A stretch of 64,000 nucleotides of DNA from Gammaproteobacteria bacterium (GCA_009692305.1 SHZK01000001.1:310001-374000); one strand, 5' to 3'. Positions 37,703-47,661 are shown, counted from the first letter of the stretch. The notes: generated from the letters alone by a model not told the origin. Translations and numbers: made by a program.

Positions 37703-38245
37703 CTAGTTTTCCTTGATGCAGCGCGGATCGGCAGATTGAACCGCCATTATGGTAGCTCGATCGATCGGCAAAGGCGCGCAACCGTGATCAGTACCACAGA
37801 TAAAATCCCATTCAGGTCGTGCCAGCTTTTGGCAATCAAAGCAGTTGCCACCGAACTGGTTGATCACATCGGTAGTGCCTCGGCTCAAGATCTTGGATCC
37901 TGCCGCTGAAACTTCCAGTTCAATAAATTCCCAATCGCCAGTCGCTGCATTCCAGCCGGGTTGGTGTTTAACCATGACTTCGCTGGGTACCAGTGAGATG
38001 ACCGAGCCTGGCGGGTATTGTCCGCCGCTGCTGGCAGCGGCTACAGCTTCTGTTGCTGCCTTGTCCCCGAGCAGATTATCGACGAAGAAAGCGCCGGAGG
38101 CAGACTTGCTCATATCGGTCAGGCACTTGAACAATGCGTCAGTGATGGGAATTTGCTGGTCAGCATCCTGCGAATTACTCGGGCTGGCGATTAACAATAC
38201 TGCGGCTAAAAGTGCGCTAAAACCGGCTAATTTCTGGTAATTCAT
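37703..38245 (-). CDS. Exported protein of unknown function, Cys-rich C-terminus
   Basis: 180 aa from ATG 38245. The signal peptide (FSALLAAVLLIASPSNSQ) precedes an acidic mature domain. The C-terminal third holds five cysteines, two of them in CFDC and the others in FICGTDHGC and DPRC, spaced for disulfides or a metal site but not a heme motif. I recognise no family. It is convergent with the GNAT gene. Confidence 0.65.
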   Translation of the reverse strand: MNYQKLAGFSALLAAVLLIASPSNSQDADQQIPITDALFKCLTDMSKSASGAFFVDNLLGDKAATEAVAAASSGGQYPPGSVISLVPSEVMVKHQPGWNAATGDWEFIELEVSAAGSKILSRGTTDVINQFGGNCFDCQKLARPEWDFICGTDHGCAPLPIDRATIMAVQSADPRCIKEN

Positions 38246-38345
38246 GTAGGTGTTCCTGATAGGTGGTGGCAATAAAATGCGTTGCTAAATCGTGGCAATA
38301 AATTATTCAATTTGGGTGTCATTTGCCTGGGTCATGGTAACAGAA

Positions 38346-38849
38346 TCACGAGCGCAGCATGCTCTGAATCTGGTCTTGCTGTTTCTGCTCGCGCCGTGCA
38401 GCGCGCCAGCTGTCAATGCTGAAAGGCCCGCCGCCATAGGCGAAAATCACCAGAAAAGCGACAAAGTACATGGCAGCCAATTCGCCACGATTGAGCGTTG
38501 GAAACCAGGCGATGTGCGCGGTGAGATAGGCCAGCAGCATCAGCAACGCCGCCAGAAAAGCCGCAAACCGGGTAAACAGTCCGAGCAGAATCAAACAGCC
38601 GCCGAACAATTCGATGACGCCGGCGATGAACAGCAGGTTGATAGCCATTGGGACCGGGAACACGATGACATCAGCTATATTCAGCGTAGTCATGCCACCG
38701 CCTGTCATCGGTTGCGGGCTCTCGCCAAACAACTTCGTCTATCCGTGCGTCATGAACATCGCAGCAGACAGTATTCTGAACAAGGTCCAGGTCCAGTTCT
38801 GTTGATCTTCGGCATAACTGGCCAACGCAGATCCAATTTTGCCCAGCAT
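38346..38849 (-). pseudogene. DoxX-family membrane protein broken by an in-frame amber codon
   Basis: From ATG 38849, with a strong AAGGAG upstream, the frame reads 36 codons to MFMTHG and meets TAG (38739-38741). It then continues without a break as TKLFGESP and a four-helix DoxX sequence (INLLFIAGVIELFGGCLILLG, split; ELAAMYFVAFLVIFAYGGGPFSID, split). DoxX proteins have HGxxKLFG at exactly this point, so one sense codon (probably Tyr or Trp) has become TAG. An internal ATG could allow a shortened protein from 38732, but it would lack the first helix. Nonsense mutation or sequence error. Confidence 0.85.
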
Positions 38850-39127
38850 AGGCGTACTCCTTGGTAGGTAGCGCAGATGCCTGATAACGTTAGCCGGTAT
38901 ATTTCGTGAATCCGAACAGCTAAGGTGCAGGCGTTAGCTACGAGTTAATACAGACACAGAAGATATTCTGTCGAATGGAGGCAGCGCAATCTTTGCATGC
39001 CTAAATGTGAAAATATTTTCATGGGTAATCAGGACCAGGTCTTTTCACAGAAACCGTACCTGCCAATGTCGGAAAAAATTCAGATCTTGAAAACCGGCAC
39101 CACAATATCATCTATGCACGGGCACAC

Positions 39128-39841
39128 TCAGGCGTCGCCATTTAATTTGGCGAATTCCTCCGCTACTACTTCCATGATACGTGCGTCAGTTGGTCGGGCC
39201 AACATGCGACCATTGATAAATACAGCTGGTGTCGAACGCACACCTGAGGAGTTGCCGCCGCGCTGGTCATTACGCACTTTTGCCACGGTTGCATCCGCCG
39301 CCATATCTGCATGCAACTGCTCAAGATCGAGATTCAATTCCAGCGCGTAGCTGTCAAATTCGTCTTCTATCCGGGGCAATGTTGACCAGAGGCTCTGGGT
39401 TGCAAACAGATAGTCGTGCATCTCCCAGAATCGATCCTGTTTGCCTGCAGCTTCCGCATAGAGAGAGGCGGTCCAGGAGTGGGGGTGTGATGTGGTGATG
39501 GGATAATGACGGAATACCAGGTGGGCTCGGTCGCGTAGTTGCGGCCAGATTCCGGTCATGTCCTGATGCTCAGTGGCACAGGCCGGGCACTGGAAATCAG
39601 CATACACGACGATAGTCACTGGCGTGGTGCTTTCACCCCTTACATGGTCATTCGGTGCAATTTCTACGGTCGAATAGGTTGGGCCCTGGCTAAACAGTGT
39701 ATACAGCACCACCAAGGTCAAAATCGGTAACACGCCGAACAGGCCGATCTTGCCCATCAGTTTTTGGGTCTGCACGCGTTGCTCGGCCGAGCGCTGCATG
39801 TCTTCCTTGCGCTTTTTCTGTTCGTCCCGTTTAGTAGCCAT
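39128..39841 (-). CDS. Membrane-anchored DsbA-like thiol-disulfide oxidoreductase
   Basis: 237 aa. A charged cytosolic N-terminus (about 30 residues, rich in Lys, Arg, Gln) precedes one membrane helix (IGLFGVLPILTLVVLYTLF, residues 32-50). The periplasmic thioredoxin domain carries the redox motif CPAC in DFQCPACATEH, and the cis-proline loop in STPAVFING. It is of the DSBA-like (Thioredoxin_4) group; it may oxidise or isomerise disulfides in exported proteins, of which this region has many. Confidence 0.85.
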   Translation of the reverse strand: MATKRDEQKKRKEDMQRSAEQRVQTQKLMGKIGLFGVLPILTLVVLYTLFSQGPTYSTVEIAPNDHVRGESTTPVTIVVYADFQCPACATEHQDMTGIWPQLRDRAHLVFRHYPITTSHPHSWTASLYAEAAGKQDRFWEMHDYLFATQSLWSTLPRIEDEFDSYALELNLDLEQLHADMAADATVAKVRNDQRGGNSSGVRSTPAVFINGRMLARPTDARIMEVVAEEFAKLNGDA

Positions 39842-39914
39842 AATCCTGAACCCGTATGAATTACAAAGCTAGGTACTATAAAGGGTTGGGCCCGGGAGTC
39901 AATTCTGGCTGGAT

Positions 39915-40250
39915 TTACGGGGAAAAGGCATAGCCCACTTTACAGCCTATATGAACGCCCTGGTCCTGATGCATGCCGATCCAGCCTTCGCATTTGGCAA
40001 AATCGGTGAGCCAGTGCACCACGGTTTCAATGACACCGAACAGCAGGCTGCCGGTGATGAGATAGACGATACCGCCATGCACGAGTGCGTGGGCGGTGAG
40101 CCAGTAATACCAGACCGGGAACAGGCTATGCTCTTTATCATGAATCTTGTCATTGCGATTCTTGCCATAACCCATCGCTTCAGGCTGCAGCACGAAATCT
40201 GCGAGGGCATGGCCAAAGATCAGCATGAACAGATTTTCAAGTATTAGCAT
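39915..40250 (-). CDS. DUF3307-family membrane protein
   Basis: 111 aa. The N-terminus ILENLFMLIFGHALADFVLQ and the later HALVHGGIVYLITGSLLFG and ETVVHWLTDFAKCEG are typical of DUF3307, small proteins with conserved His and Asp residues within hydrophobic helices. The function is unknown. Isolated between the DsbA-like gene and xseA. Confidence 0.75.
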   Translation of the reverse strand: MLILENLFMLIFGHALADFVLQPEAMGYGKNRNDKIHDKEHSLFPVWYYWLTAHALVHGGIVYLITGSLLFGVIETVVHWLTDFAKCEGWIGMHQDQGVHIGCKVGYAFSP

Positions 40251-40544
40251 GTGGCACCCTCGAGTTGATACTTCTATGACTTGATCATAAGCATTAAAAG
40301 TTCCAACTGAACGCTTGCTATTGTCATTCTGTTAGCTGATTCACATTCAAGGGAGTGATGTTGACCCGATATTGCCCATGAGGTCATGCTACTGAATTTA
40401 ACTCATTGATTATTCGAATTTTTGTAAAATAACCTACACTGCCTAAACTGCATTTTAGTGTCAAATGCAGTAACAGTATGGCAAAAATTGGCAGCAGGGG
40501 AGTTGCTGGATTTTACCAGTAATGCCGTCAAATGCTGGCTGTGC

Positions 40545-41951
40545 TTACTCACCGGAATTTTCATCGGAACCGACCTTGCTCGAGATTGCCGAGACCACTG
40601 AATGAATAGTGCCCTTGCTCAATCGTGAAATAATTGTGCCGCCGATAGTTACATCTTCGCTGCGGCGTACAACCCGTGCGTTTTCGTCGTAAGTAATGCT
40701 ATAGCCACGGGCCAGTGTTTGCAGGGGACTCACAGCCGCCAGACTGCGACCAAGCGCAGCCAGTGTGGCGCGTTTGGATTCGAGCGCTGACTTCGACGCG
40801 GTTTGTAGTCGCTGGCGCTGATGCCCGAGTGTCAGGCTGGAGCGGCGCAGTAGTTGTAAGGGCGAACTGGCCAGCAGGCTGCGCCGCAGTTGCTGTAATT
40901 CACTGCGCTGAGCCTGCAGCCGATTGCGCAGAGCGCGTTGCAAGCGGGCTTCCAGCAGGTCCAGATGTTGCGACTGTTCTTGCAGGCGTCTGCCAGGATG
41001 TTTCAATTGTCGCATTATCCAGACCAGTTGCTGTCGAGCTTGCCGCAGCAATCGGGATATTAAACTAGCGAACTGAGCCTGATAACCATAGAACGTCGCG
41101 AAGTAATCCTGTTGGTCAGGGCTCATCTGTTCGGCGGCTGCCGATGGAGTCGGTGCACGCAGATCGGCGACGAAATCGGCAATCGTGAAATCGATTTCGT
41201 GACCGACAGCGCTGGTGATTGGCAACTCGCTGGCAAAGATGGCACGCGCCACCGCTTCTTCATTGAATGCCTGCAGGTCCTCCAGCGAGCCACCCCCGCG
41301 GCCAATGATCAAAGCCTGTAGCTGCAATTTGCCGCGCAGTTTATTCGCCAATTCTATGGCGCGCACAATCTCCGCTGGCGCGTCTTTACCCTGTACAGCA
41401 ACAGGAATAAGCGTGATACAAGTCGCCGGGAAGCGGCGTGCGAATACGCTCAGAATATCCTGAATTGCTGCGCCAGTTGCTGAGGTGATGACGCCGATAT
41501 GATCGTAACGAGAGAGAATTGCCTGCTTGCTGGCGTTATCAAACAAGCCTTCGGCCTGTAATTTTGCCTTCAGTTCCTCGAAGGCACGACGCAGTGCGCC
41601 ATCACCGGCTTCCTCCATACTGTCGACGATCAGCTGATAATCACCACGGCCTTCATAGATGCTGAGGCGGCCCTTGATAATGATCTGGTTGCCATTCTGT
41701 GGTTTGAAGCGAACGCTCCGATTGCGATTGTTGAACATGGCGCAACGAATCTGCGAAGATTTATCCTTGAGCGTGAGATACCAATGACCAGATGAGGGCT
41801 GTGCCAGATTGGATATTTCACCTTCCACAATCACCGCAGGAAAATTTCTTTCCAGCAGGTCGCGCGCCAGACGATTAAGGCTCGTCACAGACAATACCGA
41901 GACATTTGCTCCAGGATTTGGTGATGCGGGGACATGGTCATCGTTGAACAT
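40545..41951 (-). CDS. xseA: Exodeoxyribonuclease VII large subunit
   Basis: 468 aa. The N-terminal OB domain (VEGEISNLAQPSSGHWYLTLKD, split; RCAMFNNRN) is followed by the catalytic domain (GVITSATGAAIQDIL, IIGRGGGSLEDLQAFNEE, AVGHEIDFTIADFVADLRAPTPSAAAE, split) and a long Gln/Leu/Arg-rich coiled coil that binds the small subunit. In E. coli xseA is divergent from guaB; here guaB is 22 kb away. Confidence 0.96.
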   Translation of the reverse strand: MFNDDHVPASPNPGANVSVLSVTSLNRLARDLLERNFPAVIVEGEISNLAQPSSGHWYLTLKDKSSQIRCAMFNNRNRSVRFKPQNGNQIIIKGRLSIYEGRGDYQLIVDSMEEAGDGALRRAFEELKAKLQAEGLFDNASKQAILSRYDHIGVITSATGAAIQDILSVFARRFPATCITLIPVAVQGKDAPAEIVRAIELANKLRGKLQLQALIIGRGGGSLEDLQAFNEEAVARAIFASELPITSAVGHEIDFTIADFVADLRAPTPSAAAEQMSPDQQDYFATFYGYQAQFASLISRLLRQARQQLVWIMRQLKHPGRRLQEQSQHLDLLEARLQRALRNRLQAQRSELQQLRRSLLASSPLQLLRRSSLTLGHQRQRLQTASKSALESKRATLAALGRSLAAVSPLQTLARGYSITYDENARVVRRSEDVTIGGTIISRLSKGTIHSVVSAISSKVGSDENSGE

Positions 41952-42348
41952 GCAGGCAGTTTACCGCAGGCTACCGTGAATCTGTATCGCTTTACCGGTT
42001 TATAATTGGGCTAATCAGAAAGACACAATCTTATGCGCTGTGCGCTGCGATCGCGCCAGGTAAATTGATAATTGCAGTGTTAACGGAAAAGGCAGATGGC
42101 TGAGTTTGTGTTTCACTCTCATCGCGGGTTTATCAATAGCCGGTCAATATACCCATAATTCGAGCGTTATGCTGTTTTTGGTGCCAGCCAGATCAGCTCA
42201 GTTAGCGGGATATGCGGAGTAATTTGAATTAATAGCCGCGCTATATGTACCACGCTCAGAGGCAGGTCCGGGTCGTGGTACCGACTCCCGAGGGGGGGGG
42301 GAGAGTCTTTATAGCGGGCTAAGTCGGGTCGCCTTGCAATTTTCCTGA
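41952..42348. other. Intergenic region with a 10-G homopolymer
   Basis: No ORF with coding character and no RNA gene is seen in these 397 bp. A run of ten G's lies at 42292-42301. It is the likely left edge of the accessory block; no direct repeat, tRNA or integrase marks it. Confidence 0.5.
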
Positions 42349-42744
42349 TTATTGCTTGGCAAATAATTCCTTATTGCGCACCGTGCCATCGAGGTCGAGT
42401 GCGGTTATTTCGATGCGCTTGCCGGCCGGGCCGAAGGGAAACGTTAGTTTCATGAAAGCCGAGGCACCGCCGTTGGTGATCATGCCGCCAGTAATGGCAT
42501 AGCTCTTGGCCACGCCCACGGCGCTCCAGTTGCAGGCGCCAGTTCCGGACGATTCCAGTGTATAGGTTGCATCGCCATATTTGTGTTTAGTATCGGTACT
42601 CTGGATTACGAGTGTGCATTCTGCGCTACCCTCGCTACCATCAGTGACAGTCTTGTAGGTGCCGTCCACCAGCTCGTCGGCAAAGGCAGAAGACGCAAGC
42701 AGCAAGACACTGGCAAATCCAAGCAATGAGTTGAAGGTTTTCAT
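42349..42744 (-). CDS. Small exported protein of unknown function
   Basis: 131 aa with a clear signal peptide (FASVLLLASSAFAD). The mature part is Gly/Thr/Ser-rich and likely beta-structured, with two cysteines (SAECTLVI and GACNWSA) that could form a disulfide. I recognise no family. It lies 103 bp after the symporter gene on the same strand. Confidence 0.65.
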   Translation of the reverse strand: MKTFNSLLGFASVLLLASSAFADELVDGTYKTVTDGSEGSAECTLVIQSTDTKHKYGDATYTLESSGTGACNWSAVGVAKSYAITGGMITNGGASAFMKLTFPFGPAGKRIEITALDLDGTVRNKELFAKQ

Positions 42745-42847
42745 AAGACACCCGTGCGGCCATGGGCCGGAAGCTATTGGCAGGTGTAAGTATCTTAATG
42801 GGAGGCAGAAAAATGAAATTGACGTATATCAATTTCGTTGCAACTGC

Positions 42848-44068
42848 TTAGTTGGCGGCTTTCGATATCAGCACCGCAACGGCAACATTGGCAGTGACAT
42901 TGGAGGCGGTAATGAACATATCCACGATCAGATCCACAGCAATCAGCAGGCCGATGCCTTCTACCGGCAGGCCCAGAGCTAAATACACCGGTGCCATAAT
43001 CAGCAAGCCACCGCTGGGAATTCCCGGCGAGTAGAAACTGAACAGGCCAATCGCGGCCGCAATAATCACCATAGCGGTAAACTCGAGTTCTATGCCATAC
43101 AGATTGGCGATGAAATACGTGCCTGTAATACGACCAACCGGAGAGGCAAACTTGAACAGTGTGACGGCAATTGGCAGGACCAGGCCGGCGATTCTCGGTG
43201 CTACTCCCAGCTCAGCAGTGGCCGCGTAGGTGGCGGGAAGTGCAGCCAGTGAGGAGCGGGAACTGAAGCCAATAATCTGCACAGGTGCCAACGCGCGTGC
43301 GAACTCGCTGATTGGCACGCGGGAAGCAACGGCGACTAGCAAATAGAGCAGTAAGGTCAGCACTACGATCAGGCTGCTGGTGATGAAAATGAAAGAGCCA
43401 AGCACGGTAATCGCCGCCAGGCCCAAAGTGGCGGCAAGAGGAAAGATCAGGGCAAAGATGCCCGCAGGAGCCAGTTTCATCACCCAGCCAATGAGCACAA
43501 ACATGACATCTTTAATGGCTTGAAAGAATGCGACCACATGGGCGCGGGAATCAGGACTGATATGCATCAGTGCGATGGCAAACAAGCCAGTGAAAATCAG
43601 CAGAGGGAGAATGGCGGTATCAGCGGCAGCGCGAATGGGATTGGCGGGCAACAAGCCAACAAACCAGTCGCTGAATGGGGGCAATTGATTCACGCCAATT
43701 GCAGTCAGGCCGGTGCTCTCAAGCAGAGTACGACTGGCGGCCGGGTCGATGTGGACCAGCGCAAGTAATGGCGGCGCCAGCAATAGAGTGAACAATGCAG
43801 CGACTGTGATGAACGCGACCAGTAGGGCAAGTGTCTTGCCGCTGAGGTTTGCCACTGCGCTGCTACTTGGTTGGCCTGCCACCGCGGTGATCAGCAAGGC
43901 CATTAGCATTGGCACGACGGTCATGCGGATGCCATTTATCCAGAGTTCACCGATTGGCGCGATCCAGACTGGAAGTTCGCTGAGCAGAGGTGGTTCGGTT
44001 AGCGACAACAGGATACCGCCACCGAGCCCGAGACCGAGTCCCAACAATATCTGCGCGGACGCATTCAC
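42848..44068 (-). CDS. Dicarboxylate/amino acid:cation symporter (DAACS family)
   Basis: 406 aa with eight or more hydrophobic segments. The opening helix, the IGELWINGIRMTVVPMLMALL segment (split), the serine-rich reentrant loop GFSSRSSLAALPATYA and the later PVGRITGTYF mark the GltP/DctA-type sodium- or proton-coupled carriers. It imports C4-dicarboxylates, glutamate or similar acids across the inner membrane. It follows the quinoprotein-cytochrome gene by 54 bp on the same strand, suggesting uptake of oxidised products. This link is inferred. Confidence 0.88.
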   Translation of the reverse strand: MNASAQILLGLGLGLGGGILLSLTEPPLLSELPVWIAPIGELWINGIRMTVVPMLMALLITAVAGQPSSSAVANLSGKTLALLVAFITVAALFTLLLAPPLLALVHIDPAASRTLLESTGLTAIGVNQLPPFSDWFVGLLPANPIRAAADTAILPLLIFTGLFAIALMHISPDSRAHVVAFFQAIKDVMFVLIGWVMKLAPAGIFALIFPLAATLGLAAITVLGSFIFITSSLIVVLTLLLYLLVAVASRVPISEFARALAPVQIIGFSSRSSLAALPATYAATAELGVAPRIAGLVLPIAVTLFKFASPVGRITGTYFIANLYGIELEFTAMVIIAAAIGLFSFYSPGIPSGGLLIMAPVYLALGLPVEGIGLLIAVDLIVDMFITASNVTANVAVAVLISKAAN

Positions 44069-44122
44069 CCGTTGCTACCCAATCTCAAGCTGCGCTGCTG
44101 TGTGTCATATGCGGGGCCGAGT

Positions 44123-46318
44123 CTACTGCAACTTGAACACATATAAAGCGTTATGTTCATTGGGGCTGATCAGTTCAGGCGTCAGAAAATTGCCGATGCG
44201 CCAAGGGCTGCCGCCGTCGCGGCCAGAGGGGATGGCGATGTACTGCTCGCCGTCGATGGCGAAAGACACGGGAAAGCCCTGCACTGAAGTAGCCAGACGC
44301 GTGCGCCACAGCTCGGCACCAGTCGTGACGTCGAAGGCATGCACGAAGCGGTCATAGTCACCGATAAATAGCAGGCCGCCACCTGTACTTAGAGCCGCGG
44401 TGAGGAAAGGCGCGCGCTGCTCGACGCTCCATGACTCATTCATGGAGCCGACGTCATAGGCAGCCAGCTTGCCAAATTTACCTTCAGTGCCAGGCATCTC
44501 CATCCACACACGGTCACCCTGATTGCCGCCAGAGCCAATCTCAAAAGTGGTCTCCCGTGGTGACATTTCCATACAGGACTGGCTCAGGGGAATGATGAGC
44601 TGTTGGGTAGGCGGGTGATAACTGCTGGATTGCCAGTTGTGACCACCGGCGGTAGAAGGGCAGACCGAGAGCCATTCGCCGAATTGCATGTTCTGGATGT
44701 CTTCGCGGTAACGCACGTCGCCGGTTTCCAGATTTACCTCAGGAAACACATTCTGGAACACAGTCTCTTTCAAACCCAGAAACTCGCCAGTTCTTCGGTC
44801 CAGCTTCCATAAAATACCGCTCTTGCCGATGGTGAGCAGGAACGGTTCATCGAACAGATCTACGAGTACTTGCTCGAAGGCCTCGTCCATGTCCAGGGAT
44901 TCGCCCGGAACATGCTGCCGATACCAGACGATACGGCCGTCATCAGGATTCAGCGCGAGCGTGGAATTGGAATACAGCGCCGCATCGTCAGTGCTCATGC
45001 CACGACTCGCCGCCATCCAGGGCTTCGCCTGTGCGGTGCCGAAAAACACCAGATTCAGTTCTGGATCCCAGCTACCTGTCATCCACACGTCGTTGCCGCC
45101 GCGGAATGCGAGTGGTAATCCGCCCCAGGTGTCATCGCCATGCTCGCCCGGTTGCGCCACAGTGAAGGTGCGCCAGAGTTCGACACCAGTGCGCGCGTCG
45201 TGCGCGGTAATAAAGCAGCTGTCTTCAAAGAAGCGTCCGCAACCGCTAATGCCGTTGATGACTTTGCCATTCGCAACAATGGGACCGCTGGTATTGGTGT
45301 AGCCTTTTGCGTCATCGGCAATCTCCGTATCCCAGCGTACGGCACCAGTGCGTGCATCCAGCGCGACCATATGCGCATCAGTGGTTGCCACATAGATCAT
45401 GTCTTCCCACATGGCGAGTGTGCGCAACAAGTCACCGGAACTACCCTCAGCGAATTGCCGCCGATATTCCCAGAGCAAGGTGCCATCTCGCCCGTTGAGG
45501 GCCTGCACCACGTTGCCGGAGTTGGGAATGAAGACGATGCCGTCGCGCACCAGGGGTGCCGGTTGCGAGCGTCCCGGCTCCATACCCCAAACCCAGGCGA
45601 GGCTCAGGTTCTTGACGTTGTCAGTATTGATCTGGTCCAGGGGCGAGTAGCCCTGACTTTGCGGAGTGCGACGCCAGTATGTCCAGTCTGCCGCCGCCGG
45701 ATTCGCCAGCTCGTCGGTGCTGACGTTGCGAAAGCCAGGTAATGGTTGATAGGAACGTGAAATGGCGCTGTCACTGCGGTAGACCGTGCCTGTCTCCGGT
45801 ATCGAATCGCGCCCATTCGGTGACGGTATGGTGCCGGCGCGACCGGGAACCGGAAGACGTTGTACGAGTGGGGTGCTTGTGGTGGATTCCCCGAGAAATG
45901 TCACGCCAGCCGAATTAAAGCTGAGTGATTGGTTGGAAGCTTCACGTCCATTGCGACTGAGCAGAAATGCGCCGAGACTGGCGTAGTCGGATTCAGTCAG
46001 ACTGTTTGGTGCCTGCGGTGGCATGGTACGCCGCATCAGATCCAGCAGTTCGCTCACGTTGCGATTCTGCCAGTTGCTGGTGAAATTACCGCCGGTCAGA
46101 GCCGGTGCCTCAAACGCGCCCTGCAAATCCGGCAGGTGACAGGTGGCGCAATTCTGTGCATACACCTGGCTACCTGCGTCCGCCTGGACCTGCGTAAAAG
46201 TAGCCTGCGCCAGCGACTGCCCCAGTGCGAGTGGCGTCTGCGCGAACCAAAGCAGCAGGGGCAGCAGTGCTAACAGCTGCTTCGGGAGCGATTGCAGCTT
46301 GCCAATACCGATAATCAA
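44123..46318 (-). CDS. Quinohemoprotein: N-terminal cytochrome c plus PQQ beta-propeller
   Basis: 731 aa. Signal peptide (LLALLPLLLWFAQTPLALGQ), cytochrome c domain (heme motif Cys57-Ala-Thr-Cys60-His61, later Met in RTMPPQAP), a linker, then an eight-blade PQQ propeller from about residue 215 (DWTYWRRTPQSQGYSPLDQI). Asp476-Met-Asp478 occupies the catalytic position and has the D-x-D spacing associated with lanthanide-using PQQ alcohol dehydrogenases. Type II quinohemoprotein ADHs have the heme domain at the C-terminus, so this order is reversed. The start is TTG, overlapping the TGA of the upstream gene by 4 nt, which implies coupling. Confidence 0.82.
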   Translation of the reverse strand: MIIGIGKLQSLPKQLLALLPLLLWFAQTPLALGQSLAQATFTQVQADAGSQVYAQNCATCHLPDLQGAFEAPALTGGNFTSNWQNRNVSELLDLMRRTMPPQAPNSLTESDYASLGAFLLSRNGREASNQSLSFNSAGVTFLGESTTSTPLVQRLPVPGRAGTIPSPNGRDSIPETGTVYRSDSAISRSYQPLPGFRNVSTDELANPAAADWTYWRRTPQSQGYSPLDQINTDNVKNLSLAWVWGMEPGRSQPAPLVRDGIVFIPNSGNVVQALNGRDGTLLWEYRRQFAEGSSGDLLRTLAMWEDMIYVATTDAHMVALDARTGAVRWDTEIADDAKGYTNTSGPIVANGKVINGISGCGRFFEDSCFITAHDARTGVELWRTFTVAQPGEHGDDTWGGLPLAFRGGNDVWMTGSWDPELNLVFFGTAQAKPWMAASRGMSTDDAALYSNSTLALNPDDGRIVWYRQHVPGESLDMDEAFEQVLVDLFDEPFLLTIGKSGILWKLDRRTGEFLGLKETVFQNVFPEVNLETGDVRYREDIQNMQFGEWLSVCPSTAGGHNWQSSSYHPPTQQLIIPLSQSCMEMSPRETTFEIGSGGNQGDRVWMEMPGTEGKFGKLAAYDVGSMNESWSVEQRAPFLTAALSTGGGLLFIGDYDRFVHAFDVTTGAELWRTRLATSVQGFPVSFAIDGEQYIAIPSGRDGGSPWRIGNFLTPELISPNEHNALYVFKLQ

Positions 46319-47646
46319 TCCAGCCTCAGCGTGTTTTGCTGTGCGTTGCGTTCAACCACCGCCGCCGCAAACTGTTCTTCATTCAGGTAAGTGATACCTA
46401 CCCAGGCATGACTCATCTCATCAACACCGCGTCGCCCGAACACGACCCACTGGTTGGGATCGGGATTGAGCGGGTTGTTTGCCGTGTTGTCGAACACCGT
46501 GGTGAATTGCAGCACGGTGCCGGTTGGCAGTAATGGCTTGGCTTCCTCGGCATACAGGTAGGAGATCTGCCAATTGTGATTGTATTTGTCTACCTGGCTC
46601 AACACTTCTTTACGGCCATCCGGATAGATCGCCTCCATGCTCATCACCTTGCCACGCATGTGAATATGCGGGCGATAACTGTGTATGACAGCTGGTGATT
46701 GCAGCACGTGAGTGCCGGTCAACACTTGATAACTGTTAGGCGGTATCAGAATGTCCTGCCCTCGCATCATGCCATTGAGGCCGTCAACGCGAAACATGGC
46801 TTCGCCAACAGTTTCCAGTTCAGGTTGCTGCCCTTCGGGATAAAACCACAGACCCACCTCTACCACGTCATCATCGCCTGGCGTGCCGACCGGGAAGTAG
46901 TGCAAGTTCCATTCGATGCGGCCATTCGGTGGCACGCGCATGCCGGTGCCTTCCGGGAATATTTCATAAGACTTGCCGACGCCGTAACGCGCGAGAGCGA
47001 CCTCGCGTTTCTCGCCTTCAGGTATCAGCACGGCATGGCCGTGATGCACAACACGCTTGCCCAGTGGGTAAGAAGGCTTGAATTCTGCAGCCCGCAGGAA
47101 TCGTTCCTTGTCGAGCCCGATAAATGGTACTTGCGGATCCCACCACTGGTCCTGACCGTTCGCAATTACGTCATAGGGAGTGGATCTGATCACGAGATCG
47201 GGCGGGCCCATCTCAGCGGCAAGTTGCCACGCGCTGCCGCTGGGAATTTCGAGCGGAGGGGGCAGGTCGGCGGGATCGCCGCGCAGCGCGCCGCTGTCTA
47301 CCCAGGCGGCAATAAGTTCGATCTGTGCATCACTAAGAGAAGCATCATTCTTGAATTGCTGGATACCGGTGGTGGGGTCAATGTGCCATGGAGGCATGAT
47401 GCGTTTAGTGGTGCGATCCTTGATGATCGGCGCGAACGGCCGCACCTGCTCATAGGTCATCAGTGACATCGGGCCGATGCCTTCCGGGTTGTGGCAGGTG
47501 ACACATTTCTCCTGCAGAATCGGCGCGACATCCCTGGAATAGGTGAGATCGGTTTGCGCGACAGCTGTAATAGTCAAACAGCTACACAAGCAACCGACTA
47601 TAGCTTGCAGTAAACCGGAACGGGTAAAGTTAAGCGGATGTGTCAT
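46315..47646 (-). CDS. Exported cytochrome c / copper type II monooxygenase-like protein
   Basis: 443 aa from ATG 47646. Signal peptide to about residue 30, then a cytochrome c domain with heme motif CVTCH (DVAPILQEKCVTCHNPEG) and MPPWHID. The C-terminal two thirds are beta-rich with His clusters (VVHHGHAVL and SYRPHIHMRGK) of the kind that bind copper in ascorbate-dependent monooxygenases (PHM/DBH fold). Whether both copper sites are complete cannot be judged by eye. It is the middle gene of a likely four-gene operon ending in the symporter. Confidence 0.7.
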   Translation of the reverse strand: MTHPLNFTRSGLLQAIVGCLCSCLTITAVAQTDLTYSRDVAPILQEKCVTCHNPEGIGPMSLMTYEQVRPFAPIIKDRTTKRIMPPWHIDPTTGIQQFKNDASLSDAQIELIAAWVDSGALRGDPADLPPPLEIPSGSAWQLAAEMGPPDLVIRSTPYDVIANGQDQWWDPQVPFIGLDKERFLRAAEFKPSYPLGKRVVHHGHAVLIPEGEKREVALARYGVGKSYEIFPEGTGMRVPPNGRIEWNLHYFPVGTPGDDDVVEVGLWFYPEGQQPELETVGEAMFRVDGLNGMMRGQDILIPPNSYQVLTGTHVLQSPAVIHSYRPHIHMRGKVMSMEAIYPDGRKEVLSQVDKYNHNWQISYLYAEEAKPLLPTGTVLQFTTVFDNTANNPLNPDPNQWVVFGRRGVDEMSHAWVGITYLNEEQFAAAVVERNAQQNTLRLD

Positions 47647-47661
47647 AGAGACCCCCACAAG

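Noticed and set aside
38739..38741. TAG read as a sense codon throughout the organism
   Set aside because: TAG is the stop of queA, the LytTR regulator, iscS, iscU and rlmN, so general recoding is not supported.
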